From CAYUWG01 sp964448285 (GTDB lineage Bacteria > Bacteroidota > Ignavibacteria > SZUA-365), in assembly GCA_964448285.1 (NCBI GenBank), contig CAYUWG010000024.1, positions 1 to 51,006 on the forward strand: a stretch of DNA of 51,006 bases, written 5' to 3'. The translations under genes and the position numbers were made by a program. Numbering within the stretch: position 1 is the first letter of the stretch; every line of letters starts with the position of its first letter. Shown here one piece after another: positions 10,001-19,334 of this stretch. The notes below the pieces were generated by a model. That model worked only from the letters and a program-made list of their open reading frames with translations, ran no database searches and had not been told where the DNA came from.

Positions 10001-10205
10001 AGCAGGCAACATTACTCTCACGGTTCACGATGCAATCGGCAGAACCGTCGCGACTCTTGTCAACGGCGAAAAAGAAGCCGGGCATCACTCGGCAATATGG
10101 AATGGCCGCTTGACCAATGGAGTACCGGCGCCATCCGGTGTTTACTTCTACAAGCTCAACACCGGAAAACGGATTCTTACACGCACGATGACGTTGTTGA
10201 AGTAA
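7053..10205 (+). CDS. M4-family (thermolysin-like) secreted metalloprotease with propeller and T9SS sorting domain
   Basis: 1050 residues from the ATG at 7053, which has AAAAGGAAAA upstream; the frame stays open further 5' but overlaps the lipoprotein. Order: a membrane-type signal peptide (about 1-30), FTP/PepSY-like propeptide (about 60-260), then the M4 catalytic domain. The zinc motif HEMTH is at 458-462, the third zinc ligand Glu482 lies in GALNESFSD with the same 24-residue spacing as in thermolysin, and the transition-state His553 is in GGVHYNSGIPN. A TolB/WD-like propeller follows (about 640-950), then the type-A sorting domain from NFPNPFNPST (about 965-1050). Predicted to be secreted as a zymogen by Sec and T9SS and to degrade extracellular protein. 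All catalytic residues are present. Confidence 0.93.
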   Translation: MSITVSRLFGRLVKILFLFVLLTLTFYSLVAQQRVPFKADAKTRNQAGTVSEEQLQAATSNLGKWKQAVDVLNRRPEVSGLRNLSVTQILAYDRLKVRHPDMQIKWDESGSVPIFISASSLMNGYANLKGANTSSVETTDRFFQEYRDLLRIEGPVDFRQSTVFENGERTHVRFNQVKNGIPLWGKEIILHFNARGDIDLFTGRYVPSPESLPTFSLDITSAREIAVQELSMNTPIEALSPLSKQLLDYTGPVVEPILFTDDVMTPVRSAYVVEIRPNLIDRWRYFIDANTGEVIRSYNATCADGPAKAQATDLSNTTRTIDTYLFQNTHWMIDASRPMFNAGQSKFPNETVGTITTLDARNTDLKDIFHFTSQNNATWSDKSSVSAHYHAALTYEYFRTTHNRNAIDGKGSTIISIVNVTQKGQSMGNAFWNGKIMAYGNGDQDFGPFAGSLDIGTHEMTHGVTENSAGLEYLFQSGALNESFSDIFGCMVDRDDWKILDDVTRVSSQFPTGAARDLSDPHNGGTQGSPSWQPKHMNEFLNLSQDQDNGGVHYNSGIPNHAAYLLSEQITRDKAEKIFYCALTTKLTKQSKFIDFRLAIVRCAEEIYGANSPEVNASKSACDQVGITDGNPTKDPDDLPNVQGPDQMLFVSVDPTDPVYLWSVKLPGQQNDFTPISVTEVKRKASVSDDGKTAAFVDGDGNLRGVTLNTTPPNEFVIDNSRFWSTVALSKNSNLLALTTTLTGDNKIHVFDISTPTPRLKSFDVYTPSYSGSVPNVALYADAMDFTHDNTSLLFDCYNEVTIGGDKIGFWEINLMSVWSGSNFSNGVIYRVFPQEPKINVGNPVFSKNKTNVFAFDLQQPEAQRAFVVAVDILKGDLHQIAETTYPEYGHPSYRGDDRMISYATNTANGSVIFNVELEADALTAKGTPAPFVNLAVWPVWYRTGSRPVGIDEDIPLPLQTALEQNFPNPFNPSTTIRYDLAEAGNITLTVHDAIGRTVATLVNGEKEAGHHSAIWNGRLTNGVPAPSGVYFYKLNTGKRILTRTMTLLK

Positions 10206-10237
10206 TTCGCTTCTTCCATCGTAAGTTGTCCGGCGAA

Positions 10238-11911
10238 CTACTTATCGAGAGGTGTTCCTAACATTTGCCGCGCTTGTTCGAGCGCCTCCTCCAACGTACC
10301 GCAAAGTGCATCTTCACCGATTCTATCAACCAAACCGGATTGAGTGATAGCAAAGAGCGGTTGCTTGTGAATTCCAGAGAGAAGAAAACGGACATTCTGA
10401 TGCGAGAGTTGGTTGACCAGATCTTCAATAGCGCGAATACCCGTTGCGTCGATCGCTAAAAGGTTTTTCGTTTCAAGGATAAATATCCTATGCTTCCCGC
10501 TTCTTGAGAGGATCATTTCGGTAAACTTGTCCACCGCTCCGAAAAACAGGGAACCGAATACTTCAAACACTTCCACACCATCGGGAATGCTGACGTGTCC
10601 TGATTCCGCATCGTCATCCTTTTCGGATTCCTGCAGGTCACGACTCAGCGGTGTGATCTGGCTGACTTCAGCCATTCGCTTGATGAAAAGAATGGCTGAA
10701 AGAATGACTCCAACCTGAATGGCAACGGTGAGGTCCACCACGACCGTCAGTGCGAATGTCACTAACATAACGGCCACGTCACTGCGTGGTGACTTCAATA
10801 CTTTTAAGAAAGACCGCCACTCACTCATGTTGTACGCGACGACAATGAGGATTGCAGCGAGAGCCGGCAGTGGGATCAACGTTGCCCATTGACCTGCAAG
10901 CAACATGATGATGAGCAGGACTACTGCGTGGACAATTCCCGCTACGGGAGTGCGACCGCCGCTGCGCACATTCGTTGCTGTTCGGGCAATGGCGCCCGTG
11001 GCAGGGACTCCACCGAAGAGCGGGCTGAGAATGTTCGCAATCCCCTGCGCAATAAGCTCCATGTTCGAGCGATGGCGCGTTCGCGTCATTCCATCTGCAA
11101 CGACAGCAGAAAGCAGGGATTCGATAGCTCCGAGCATCGCAATCGTGAGTGCAGGAGAAAAGAGATGTGTGATTGTCTGCCAGGAGATATTCGGAAATCC
11201 CGGCATCGGCAAAGTGTTCGGAACATCACCATATCGTGACCCAATCGTTTCAACCGGAATATCGAACAGGTGCACAATCGCAGTCATGACGAGAATGACA
11301 ATCAATGTACCCGGAATGCGCATCGTGATGCGTTGCATGGCGATGATAATCGCGAGAGAGGCACCACCGATGATAACAGCTTCAGGACTGAACGACGTAG
11401 CCTCACTTGCATAAGTCAACCATTTCCCAATGAAGTCCGATGGAAGGTTGTTAATCCCAAGCCCGAAGTAATCGTTTACCTGTGATGTGAGAATGATGAC
11501 GGCGATACCGCTCGTGAATCCAACCGTCAGTGGGTAGGGAATGAACTTGAGCAGCGTTCCGAAACGCGCGAATCCCATGATGATGAGAAGAATACCTGCC
11601 ATGAGCGTTGCCACGGCAAGCCCGCCGTAACCATGCGTTTGAACGATGCCATACACGATGACGATGAACGCACCGGTCGGACCGGCGATCTGCACTCTGC
11701 TCCCACCAAAAACAGACACGATAAATCCAGCGATTATTGCCGTGTACAGTCCCTGCACGGGATTGACACCGGAGGCAATCGCGAGTGCAATTGCGAGTGG
11801 AAGAGCGATGATCCCAACGATGATGCCGGAGACGAGGTCCCCGGTAAATAACTTCCACGAATATCCTTCCTTCAGCACGGAAAAAAGCTGTGGCTCTAAA
11901 CGCTTCGGCAT
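10238..11911 (-). CDS. SulP-family anion permease with STAS domain
   Basis: 557 residues from the ATG at 11911 (MPKRLEP). The frame is open to 12013, but the added N-terminus is not family-like and runs into the divergent gene's 5' region. The membrane part begins with the hallmark LFTGDLVSGIIVGIIALPLAIALAIASGV-type segment and contains roughly 10-12 hydrophobic helices, with the pair GPTGAFIVIV and GATAR-like GAIARTATNVRSGG motifs of SulP carriers. The last 130 residues form a cytoplasmic STAS domain (VFEVFGSLFFGAVDKF, LDAT-type IDATGIRAI). The family moves sulfate, bicarbonate or other anions by symport or exchange; the substrate cannot be read from sequence. The gene is convergent with the protease and divergent from the lipoprotein gene. 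Confidence 0.93.
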   Translation of the reverse strand: MPKRLEPQLFSVLKEGYSWKLFTGDLVSGIIVGIIALPLAIALAIASGVNPVQGLYTAIIAGFIVSVFGGSRVQIAGPTGAFIVIVYGIVQTHGYGGLAVATLMAGILLIIMGFARFGTLLKFIPYPLTVGFTSGIAVIILTSQVNDYFGLGINNLPSDFIGKWLTYASEATSFSPEAVIIGGASLAIIIAMQRITMRIPGTLIVILVMTAIVHLFDIPVETIGSRYGDVPNTLPMPGFPNISWQTITHLFSPALTIAMLGAIESLLSAVVADGMTRTRHRSNMELIAQGIANILSPLFGGVPATGAIARTATNVRSGGRTPVAGIVHAVVLLIIMLLAGQWATLIPLPALAAILIVVAYNMSEWRSFLKVLKSPRSDVAVMLVTFALTVVVDLTVAIQVGVILSAILFIKRMAEVSQITPLSRDLQESEKDDDAESGHVSIPDGVEVFEVFGSLFFGAVDKFTEMILSRSGKHRIFILETKNLLAIDATGIRAIEDLVNQLSHQNVRFLLSGIHKQPLFAITQSGLVDRIGEDALCGTLEEALEQARQMLGTPLDK

Positions 11912-12066
11912 TCTCCTGTTCTCTTTCTTTTCTGTTCGGGATGTATTCGATTGAATAGTAACTCTGAATGCAAGTTTCGACATATAGAGAACGAAAACAA
12001 ACCGATGTGCCATCAGGAAATCAGGTTTGTTCTTGTCTATCTCCTCCCATTCCCCTATTCTTCCCC

Positions 12067-13539
12067 ATGCTTCGACTGCTCGTAATACTGATTCTTGCGA
12101 TCATGATTCTCGGCTCCTGCTCTGAATCGCCTGATAGCACGGGAAATGAGAATCGCCCGCCGGAAACACACATCGCACTCACGCCAGACGGCGAACTTCG
12201 CACGACGACGAGCCGCCAGCATATCAGGTGGTGGGGCGATGACCCGGATGGATTCATTGCCGGCTTTTTCTTCAGCTTCGATGGAAATGCATGGCATTTC
12301 ACGACGAAGAACGACAGTGTTTTCGCGCTGGCACTCTCCGGCTCGGATACGACATACACCTTCTCCGTGCGCGCAGTCGATGATCAGGGGAACCGCACGT
12401 GGGATGCGAATGGGCCGTATGGTCCGGAGCCATTTACCGATAAGAACGGCAATGGTCGTTATGACATCGGTGAACCGTTCATCGATTTTGGATTGTGGGA
12501 CCCTACGCCAGCCACATTGCGATACCCGATACAGAACACACCGCCGGTTGTCGAATTCGTGAAAGGCTCGGATGTCCCGGACACGACTTTCACGGTTGCG
12601 AGCTTTGCCTGGACCGGAACTGATCTCGATGGCGATGAGACGATACGGGAGTATCTCTACGCGTTGAACGACTCCGTCTCATCATGGAAACCGCTGCCTC
12701 GCAATCAGAACTTTCTCACATTGAAGGAAAGCGATGGTTTGCGCGAGGGCAACAACGTTTTCTATCTCAAAGCCGTCGATATCGCCGGAGCGAGCAGCCG
12801 TATCATCCGGATGCCGTCCGTAGGAAAAACATGGTTCGTGAAAAAACCGAGCACAGACCTCTTGATCGTGGACGACTATAACCTCACGGATGAGACGGCA
12901 AATTTCTATCGAGCGATTATCGACACGTTGCTTGGCGGGAGATTTCGCGGAGCCGACGTGCTGGATATCCGTGTCGGTTCATCGAGCACGAAGAAGGGGA
13001 CGTTCGTTCCGCCGTACATCAATCCGACGCTCCTCGAAACCTTCAAACTCTTTCAGTACATCGTCTGGTACAGCGACAACACTCCGACAATCGATATCGC
13101 GCAACTGACGCTTCCACAATACCAGCAGGCCGGCGGGAAGATCGTGTACATCGCCTCCTTTCCCGAGACGGCAATCGATCCACGAGGAGGCATTACGGAT
13201 TTCGCTCCGGTCGATAGCCTGAGTCCATCTGCGATTACGTTCGTTCCCGCAAACACGCGAATGGAAGCCGATTCCGAATCACCGGGTTACCCGTCGTTGA
13301 CGCGCGACACCCGCGGGGTTCCCGTTGCATTCATCCGACCGCTTTTCAAAAAGATCAACGCTTCGAACATGTACCGCTTTGCTGCTGACCCGCGATGGGA
13401 AGGCAATCCCGTTGTCGCCGTCCGAAGTGGTGATCAACGTTTCATTTTGTTCGGCGTTCCGCTCCATCGTTTCGACGGCCAGTCCACGGTCGGTCCTCTC
13501 TTCTATCATCTTTTCACGCGCGAGTTTGGCGCGAGATAG
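12067..13539 (+). CDS. Exported lipoprotein with Ig/FN3-like domains
   Basis: 490 residues from the ATG at 12067; the open frame extends to 11968, but only this start gives a lipoprotein signal (MLRLLVILILAIMILGSC, Cys18). There is no good Shine-Dalgarno. The first half has two repeats of a fibronectin/Ig-like fold, seen in the paired blocks RQHIRWWGDDPDGFI and SFAWTGTDLDGDETI, with an Asp-rich likely calcium loop between them (DKNGNGRYDIGE). The second half (about 270-490) resembles a Rossmann-like domain (LLIVDDYN, FQYIVWYSD, GKIVYIASFPE) of the kind found with these domains in Ignavibacteria-type lipoproteins. No catalytic residues were identified. Probably a surface or periplasmic lipoprotein of unknown role; its 5' region is shared with the divergent SulP gene. 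Confidence 0.78.
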   Translation: MLRLLVILILAIMILGSCSESPDSTGNENRPPETHIALTPDGELRTTTSRQHIRWWGDDPDGFIAGFFFSFDGNAWHFTTKNDSVFALALSGSDTTYTFSVRAVDDQGNRTWDANGPYGPEPFTDKNGNGRYDIGEPFIDFGLWDPTPATLRYPIQNTPPVVEFVKGSDVPDTTFTVASFAWTGTDLDGDETIREYLYALNDSVSSWKPLPRNQNFLTLKESDGLREGNNVFYLKAVDIAGASSRIIRMPSVGKTWFVKKPSTDLLIVDDYNLTDETANFYRAIIDTLLGGRFRGADVLDIRVGSSSTKKGTFVPPYINPTLLETFKLFQYIVWYSDNTPTIDIAQLTLPQYQQAGGKIVYIASFPETAIDPRGGITDFAPVDSLSPSAITFVPANTRMEADSESPGYPSLTRDTRGVPVAFIRPLFKKINASNMYRFAADPRWEGNPVVAVRSGDQRFILFGVPLHRFDGQSTVGPLFYHLFTREFGAR

Positions 13540-14022
13540 CGCCGGATAGTATTCCGGATTCGCTGGCTATGCGGAGTGCGGGACTCGCGCTGCATATTCA
13601 ACTCATTGCTTTTCCGTTCAGTTGAATTCTTAAATGGATGGTTTTATCCGTATTGAATCATTCCAGATGTATGATTATCAGAGCTTTTAGCCTGAGTATA
13701 AGCAAAAAAAGTTTGTAGAAAAGGGCGAAAGACTCTTGATTCTCATTTCAGTATAGCGTATCATCGCAGCACTGAATTAGCCGCTGCGAAGCGACTACAT
13801 TAAATCACGGAAATCACAGTCACTTTTACGACCATACCATGAGGGTTAAAGCGAATACGCCGTCTCAATTCCCACTTCAATTCAAACACCTCTTGTTGCC
13901 AAGTAGAGGATGTTACTGTGGACAAGTATCTGAAAAATCAAGTCGTCTTACGACCCATGGGATGTGAGATTGATTGATCATCTATGAACTATACATCACT
14001 CATATTTAACAATGGAGGAACT
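13540..14022. other. 483-bp intergenic region upstream of the large repeat protein
   Basis: No ORF with supporting features is seen on either strand. The part from about 13620 to 13770 is AT-rich and is the likely promoter region for the large surface protein. The last bases hold GGAGG at 14014-14018, seven bases ahead of the ATG at 14023. No convincing terminator follows the upstream lipoprotein gene; a short CCGGA/TCCGG pair near 13550 lacks a T run. Confidence 0.5.
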
Positions 14023-17000
14023 ATGAAGATACTTATGACCATCATAGTAATCGGCTTTATGCCAACCCGCATCTTTGGTCAAACTCTCTACAGAAGTGCT
14101 GGAAGTGGGGATTGGAGTGCGACATCAACATGGGAAGTGTCCACCGATAACGGAGCAAGCTGGGCTGGTGCCGGCAGTGCTCCCACTAATTCGAATTGTG
14201 AAGGAATATCAATATTGAGTGGTCACACTGTCACCGTAACAGCCTCAGTCACTGTGGACCAAGTCACTGTTGAGGCTGGAGGTCAAGTTACCATCAACTC
14301 CGGTATATCTTGGACTATTGATAGTGGAACGGGAGTCGATCTTACCGTGAACGGGACTGTGCTTAATAAGGGATCGTCTTTGTTCACTGTTTCAGGCCCT
14401 ACATGGGTGATCAATGATGGAGGGGCGTATATTCATAACACAACCTCTGGGATTACAACTCCCTTAGATGGTGTGACATTAAGTTCCGCCAGTAATTTCA
14501 TCTACCGCGGGAGTTCTTCGGTCACACCTGCCGTATCAGTATCAGGTAGAACGTACGGAAATCTTTCTTTTGAAAGCAGTTCCGGGAGTTGGTCGAAGAG
14601 CGTTTCTGGCTCTAATCCCTTAACCATCAATGGAGATTTTGTAATTGGGTCAGGTGTGACTTATAACACCTCTCAAACGGGTACCATGACCTATGCAGGA
14701 AACTTCACAATGAATGGCACGCTCACAAATAGTACTGGAACGCAGGTATACACTTTTACAGGCACGGGAAAGTCAATTGGAGGATCCGGTAGTATCACAT
14801 TGGAAACATGGAATATCTCGTCTGGAGCTTCAATCACGCTCTCACAAAATGTAGCGATAGATGCTGGTTTCCTGGGTACAGTTTCCGGCACTCTCAACTG
14901 CGGCGCGTACGTGGTCTCCGGAAGCGGTGATTTCACACTTGCATCCGGAGGGACCTTGGGTATAGGTTCTGCTGATGGCATCACCTCCTCGGCAGCGAGT
15001 GGAAATATTCAGGTGACTGGAACGCGCACTTACAGCACCAGTGCAAACTATATCTACAACGGTTCATCTGCACAAAGCACGGGAGATGGATTACCCACGA
15101 CGATAAACGATCTGACGGTCAGCAACACGAGTGGAGTGGTGACGACCTCTCAAACGACAACAATCAGTGATGACTTGAGCATTTCAACAGGCGCAGAATT
15201 ACGTGTCGGTACATCGTTGTCTTTGACGTGCAATGGAGATGCAACGGTCAACGGAACGCTCAGCGGAGGTAATGGAAGTTCATCTTTCACTTTCTACGGA
15301 CCCACGTTTACGAACGGTTCGACTGTATCTATTGCAACTTTGTACTTTGATGCTTCCACCGACCAGAGCATCGCCGGAACGGGAAGCTGGACATGTACGA
15401 CGCTGTATATCGGATGGAGTAATGCACACACCGTATCGCTATCGAATGCATTGACATTAGACGTTGCGACACTTGTTGTTTCAGGTGGCAGCACGCTCAG
15501 CCTCGGAACCTACGACCTGACGTTCACCGGTTCGACGATTTCAAACAGTGGAACCATCTCCGGAACCGGAACACTCAAAATCAATGATTCACCCGTTACA
15601 ATATCGAATGGCGGTACACTTAGTGCACCCCTGCAAATCCTCACGGGCACGACGACCGCCAACGGGACTTTCGGCGGCGCTATCACTGTCGATGCAGGTA
15701 CGACGTTGCAGGTCTTAGCCGGCGGAAGCATGACAGCAAGCGCAAACGTCACGGTGAACGGAACGCTCAGCGGAGGTGATGGGAGTTCCGCTTTCACTTT
15801 CAACGGTTCAACGTTTACGAACAACTCTCCTGTGTCCGTTGCGACGTTCACATTCGATGCTCTTTCCGGTCAAAGCATCATCGGTACCGGAAGCTGGACG
15901 TGCACGACGCTGTATATCGGATGGAGTAATGCACCCACCGTATCGCTTTCGAATGCATTGATATTAGACGTTGCGACACTTGTGGTTTCAGGTGGCAGTA
16001 CACTCAGCCTCGGAACCTACGACCTGACGTTCACCGGTTCGTCGATTTCAAACAGTGGAACCATCTCCGGAACCGGAACACTCAAAATCAATGATTCACC
16101 CGTTACAATATCGAATGGCGGTACACTTAGTGCACCCCTGCAAATCCTCACGGGCACGACGACCGCCAACGGGACTTTCGGCGGCGCTATCACTGTCGAT
16201 GCAGGTACGACGTTGCAGGTCTTAGCCGGCGGAAGCATGACAGCAAGCGCAAACGTCACGGTGAACGGAACGCTCAGCGGAGGTGATGGGAGTTCCGCTT
16301 TCACTTTCAACGGTTCAACGTTTACGAACAACTCTCCTGTGTCCGTTGCGACGTTCACATTCGATGCTCTTTCCGGTCAAAGCATCATCGGTACCGGAAG
16401 CTGGACGTGCACGACGCTGTATATCGGATGGAGTAATGCACCCACCGTATCGCTATCGAATGCATTGACATTAGACGTTGCGACACTTGTGGTTTCAGGT
16501 GGCAGTACACTCAACCTTGGAACTTATAACTTGACGTTCACCGGTTCGTCGATTTCAAACAGTGGAACGATCTCCGGAACCGGAGCGCTCAAAATCAATG
16601 ATTCACCCGTTACGATATCGAATGGCGGTACACTCAGTGCACCCCTGCAAATCCTCACGGGCACGACGACAGCAAACGGGACTTTCGATGGTGCTATCAC
16701 TGTCGATGCCGGTACGACGTTGCAGGTCTTAGCCGGCGGAAGCATGACTGCAAACGCAAACGTCACGGTGAATGGAACGCTCAGTGGAGGTGATGGAAGT
16801 TCCGCTTTCACTTTCAGCGGATCCACGTTTACCAATAACAGTCCGGTTACCGTAACGAATTTTTACTTCGGAACCGGTGCGCAAACGCTCGCCGGTGATG
16901 GAACCTTCTCCTCGAACACTGTCACGATTCTCTCAGGGTCCGCTGTAACCGTGACCGGTGATCCTCAAATGAGCGCCGTGGTTATCAATTCCGGCGGCAC

Positions 17001-19212
17001 GCTTAACATCACATCGCGAACGTTCAGCCTTTCTGCTTCAGGAACACCGCTTACGAACGATGGAACATTTACCACAACCGGAAGCACCATCGTCTATAAT
17101 GGTGTGAGCGGACAGACGATCGCGACTTCAAACATCGATTATGTGAATCTCACGATAAACAACGCCTCAGGTGTGACACTTTCGGCTTCCGAGACTGTCA
17201 CGGGAATACTCACACTCACAAATGGAACGTTAAGCGGTGCCGGTAATCTCACGCTCGGTAACGGCGCCACGATCAAACGGGCAACCGGCGTGCTATCAGG
17301 GACACCGACGTTCGGTACGTCGGTGAACGTGGAATATATCGGTGCTGCTGCCGTTTCAAGCGGGAGCGAACTTCCGTCTTCATCGAGCGTGCTGAACAAC
17401 CTCACGATGAACAAATCCGGAGGAGTGACAGTGACGTCATCACCGACTGTGAACGGAACATTCACTCTTACCGACGGTGATTTTTCCATCGGGACGAACA
17501 CGCTGACGTTGAATGACGGAGTCACCCGAACGGGCGGCTCGCTGACCAGCGCAGCGACCGGCACGGTGATCTACAATCAAAGCTCGAACGGGCAAGCCGT
17601 GATTCCAGGGTCGTATGGGAATCTGACATTTTCCAACTACAACAAAACTCTTCCTTCATCCGGCACTGTCGCGATCGCAGGGACATTCACACCGGGTACC
17701 GCAACCGGTCACACCATCACCGGCAGCACCATCGAGTACAACGGTGGAGCTTCCCAATCGCTGCCATCAGGTTTCACACCGTACAACAACCTCGTGCTCA
17801 ATAACACCGCCGGAACGAGTGGCTTCTCCGGCTTGACTGTTAACACATTAATTCGCGTCCAGTCCGGGACGTTCACAACGGCTAGCACGTTTACCGATGT
17901 ACAGATCGACGCGGGTGCAACGCTCGAGGCGAGTTCCGGAAGTACGATCACCGTCGAAGGAAACTGGACGAACGATGGAACATTCACTCCCGGCACCGGA
18001 ACGGTGGTCTTTGCAGGGTCGAGCCCACAAAGCACCGGCGGTTCATCTTCCACCTCGTTCAACAATCTCACCGTCGATAACGGCGCGAATCTCACCATGA
18101 ACATAGCCGCATCGGTGAGTGGAACGCTCACGTTCACAAGCGGAAAGATCATACTCGGCAGCGCCGACCTCACGCTCGGTTCGTCGGCTTCGGTCAGTGG
18201 CGAGTCCTCATCGCGTTACGTCCAAACCGGAGGCACCGGCGGATTGGTGCGGACGGTCGGCAGCTCCCCGACGCTCTTCCCCATCGGGCCGTCAAGCTCG
18301 TACAACCCTGTGACACTGACGAACTCCGGTTCGACGGACGCGTTTCGCTGCAGAGTGAAAACCACGTTCGACAATGCGCCAAACGATGCGAACAAAGTCG
18401 TCAACCGCCAGTGGACGATCGAGAAGATCGGCTCTGCAATCGTGAACATCGCGATGGCACTTCAGTGGATTGGCTCGGAAGAAGCAGCCGGTTTCGTTCG
18501 AACGGATCCCATCTACATCGGACGCTATACGGGGTCTGTATGGCAACAGGAGGCGGCAAGCTTTGCCGGCAGCGATCCATATACCGCGACGGCTTCAGGC
18601 TTCACATCCTTCTCCAATTTCGGCGTTGGGAATAATGCCGCACTCCCGGTGGAGTTGACCTCATTCTCCGCATCGTATCGTAATGGGAACGTGCATTTGA
18701 AATGGAAGACCGCGACCGAAACGAACAACTACGGATTCGAAATTCACCGCTCGGAAAATCTCGTTGATTGGGAAACGCTCGGCTTCGTCGCCGGCGCCGG
18801 CACGTCCAACACACCGATGTCGTACGAGTTCTCCGATGCGCTGAGCAATACGATTGCGAAGCAACTCTATTACCGGTTGAAGCAAATTGACCGGGATGGC
18901 AGCGCGCACGAATCGCACGTCGTCTCCGTCGCTGTCAACAAGTACCTCCCATCGTCAGTCGAGTTGTCTCCCATCCATCCGAATCCTGCGCTAACCTCCT
19001 TCACGATTCCCTTCACCGTACCTGAACCGCAGAAGGTGCAACTCACTGTGCACGATGCTTTCGGACGCGAAGTCACGCGCATCATCGAACGCTATGAACG
19101 AGGCAGCCACAGTATCTCGATAGCCACCGGCGATCTTGTCCCCGGTTGGTACATCGTTCGCCTACAGGCCGGCACAGATCACAGGGTTGCGACCGTGATG
19201 GTTGTGCGGTAG
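14023..19212 (+). CDS. Giant secreted surface protein with 169-residue internal repeats and T9SS sorting domain
   Basis: 1729 residues. The ATG at 14023 follows GGAGG and starts a signal peptide ending RIFGQ; an ATG at 13984 in the same frame lacks this context. The mature protein opens with GDWSATSTWEVST, a motif seen at the start of many Bacteroidetes surface proteins, then continues as about 1500 residues of Ser/Thr/Gly/Asn-rich beta-helix-like repeats (VTVNGTLSGG, GGTLSAPLQI). Three 169-residue units are nearly identical. From about residue 1550 an ALPVELTSFSA domain with LKWKTATETNNYGFEIHRS precedes the C-terminal type-A sorting domain (HPNPALTSF to VMVVR). Predicted to be exported by Sec then T9SS and displayed as a long fibre-like adhesin or matrix protein. 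No enzymatic signature is seen. Confidence 0.9.
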   Translation: MKILMTIIVIGFMPTRIFGQTLYRSAGSGDWSATSTWEVSTDNGASWAGAGSAPTNSNCEGISILSGHTVTVTASVTVDQVTVEAGGQVTINSGISWTIDSGTGVDLTVNGTVLNKGSSLFTVSGPTWVINDGGAYIHNTTSGITTPLDGVTLSSASNFIYRGSSSVTPAVSVSGRTYGNLSFESSSGSWSKSVSGSNPLTINGDFVIGSGVTYNTSQTGTMTYAGNFTMNGTLTNSTGTQVYTFTGTGKSIGGSGSITLETWNISSGASITLSQNVAIDAGFLGTVSGTLNCGAYVVSGSGDFTLASGGTLGIGSADGITSSAASGNIQVTGTRTYSTSANYIYNGSSAQSTGDGLPTTINDLTVSNTSGVVTTSQTTTISDDLSISTGAELRVGTSLSLTCNGDATVNGTLSGGNGSSSFTFYGPTFTNGSTVSIATLYFDASTDQSIAGTGSWTCTTLYIGWSNAHTVSLSNALTLDVATLVVSGGSTLSLGTYDLTFTGSTISNSGTISGTGTLKINDSPVTISNGGTLSAPLQILTGTTTANGTFGGAITVDAGTTLQVLAGGSMTASANVTVNGTLSGGDGSSAFTFNGSTFTNNSPVSVATFTFDALSGQSIIGTGSWTCTTLYIGWSNAPTVSLSNALILDVATLVVSGGSTLSLGTYDLTFTGSSISNSGTISGTGTLKINDSPVTISNGGTLSAPLQILTGTTTANGTFGGAITVDAGTTLQVLAGGSMTASANVTVNGTLSGGDGSSAFTFNGSTFTNNSPVSVATFTFDALSGQSIIGTGSWTCTTLYIGWSNAPTVSLSNALTLDVATLVVSGGSTLNLGTYNLTFTGSSISNSGTISGTGALKINDSPVTISNGGTLSAPLQILTGTTTANGTFDGAITVDAGTTLQVLAGGSMTANANVTVNGTLSGGDGSSAFTFSGSTFTNNSPVTVTNFYFGTGAQTLAGDGTFSSNTVTILSGSAVTVTGDPQMSAVVINSGGTLNITSRTFSLSASGTPLTNDGTFTTTGSTIVYNGVSGQTIATSNIDYVNLTINNASGVTLSASETVTGILTLTNGTLSGAGNLTLGNGATIKRATGVLSGTPTFGTSVNVEYIGAAAVSSGSELPSSSSVLNNLTMNKSGGVTVTSSPTVNGTFTLTDGDFSIGTNTLTLNDGVTRTGGSLTSAATGTVIYNQSSNGQAVIPGSYGNLTFSNYNKTLPSSGTVAIAGTFTPGTATGHTITGSTIEYNGGASQSLPSGFTPYNNLVLNNTAGTSGFSGLTVNTLIRVQSGTFTTASTFTDVQIDAGATLEASSGSTITVEGNWTNDGTFTPGTGTVVFAGSSPQSTGGSSSTSFNNLTVDNGANLTMNIAASVSGTLTFTSGKIILGSADLTLGSSASVSGESSSRYVQTGGTGGLVRTVGSSPTLFPIGPSSSYNPVTLTNSGSTDAFRCRVKTTFDNAPNDANKVVNRQWTIEKIGSAIVNIAMALQWIGSEEAAGFVRTDPIYIGRYTGSVWQQEAASFAGSDPYTATASGFTSFSNFGVGNNAALPVELTSFSASYRNGNVHLKWKTATETNNYGFEIHRSENLVDWETLGFVAGAGTSNTPMSYEFSDALSNTIAKQLYYRLKQIDRDGSAHESHVVSVAVNKYLPSSVELSPIHPNPALTSFTIPFTVPEPQKVQLTVHDAFGREVTRIIERYERGSHSISIATGDLVPGWYIVRLQAGTDHRVATVMVVR
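15240..16850 (+). repeat. 507-bp direct tandem repeats, about three periods
   Basis: The anchor AACGCTCAG recurs at 15255, 15762, 16269 and (as AACGCTCAGT) 16776, a constant 507-bp step that equals 169 codons. The units covering roughly 15490-16500 are almost identical at the DNA level, including third codon positions, while the first and last copies are more diverged. This points to recent unequal duplication or gene conversion within the surface-protein gene. Confidence 0.93.
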
Positions 19213-19334
19213 AGGTATTCATTCCACATACTTTGCTGCTCAAAGTGGCAGGACGTAATGGATTCTTAGCGCACCGATGTGTAAGAGCATATTCGTTGTT
19301 CTCGGACAAACAAGCTCCGCAACGATCCGCCATT

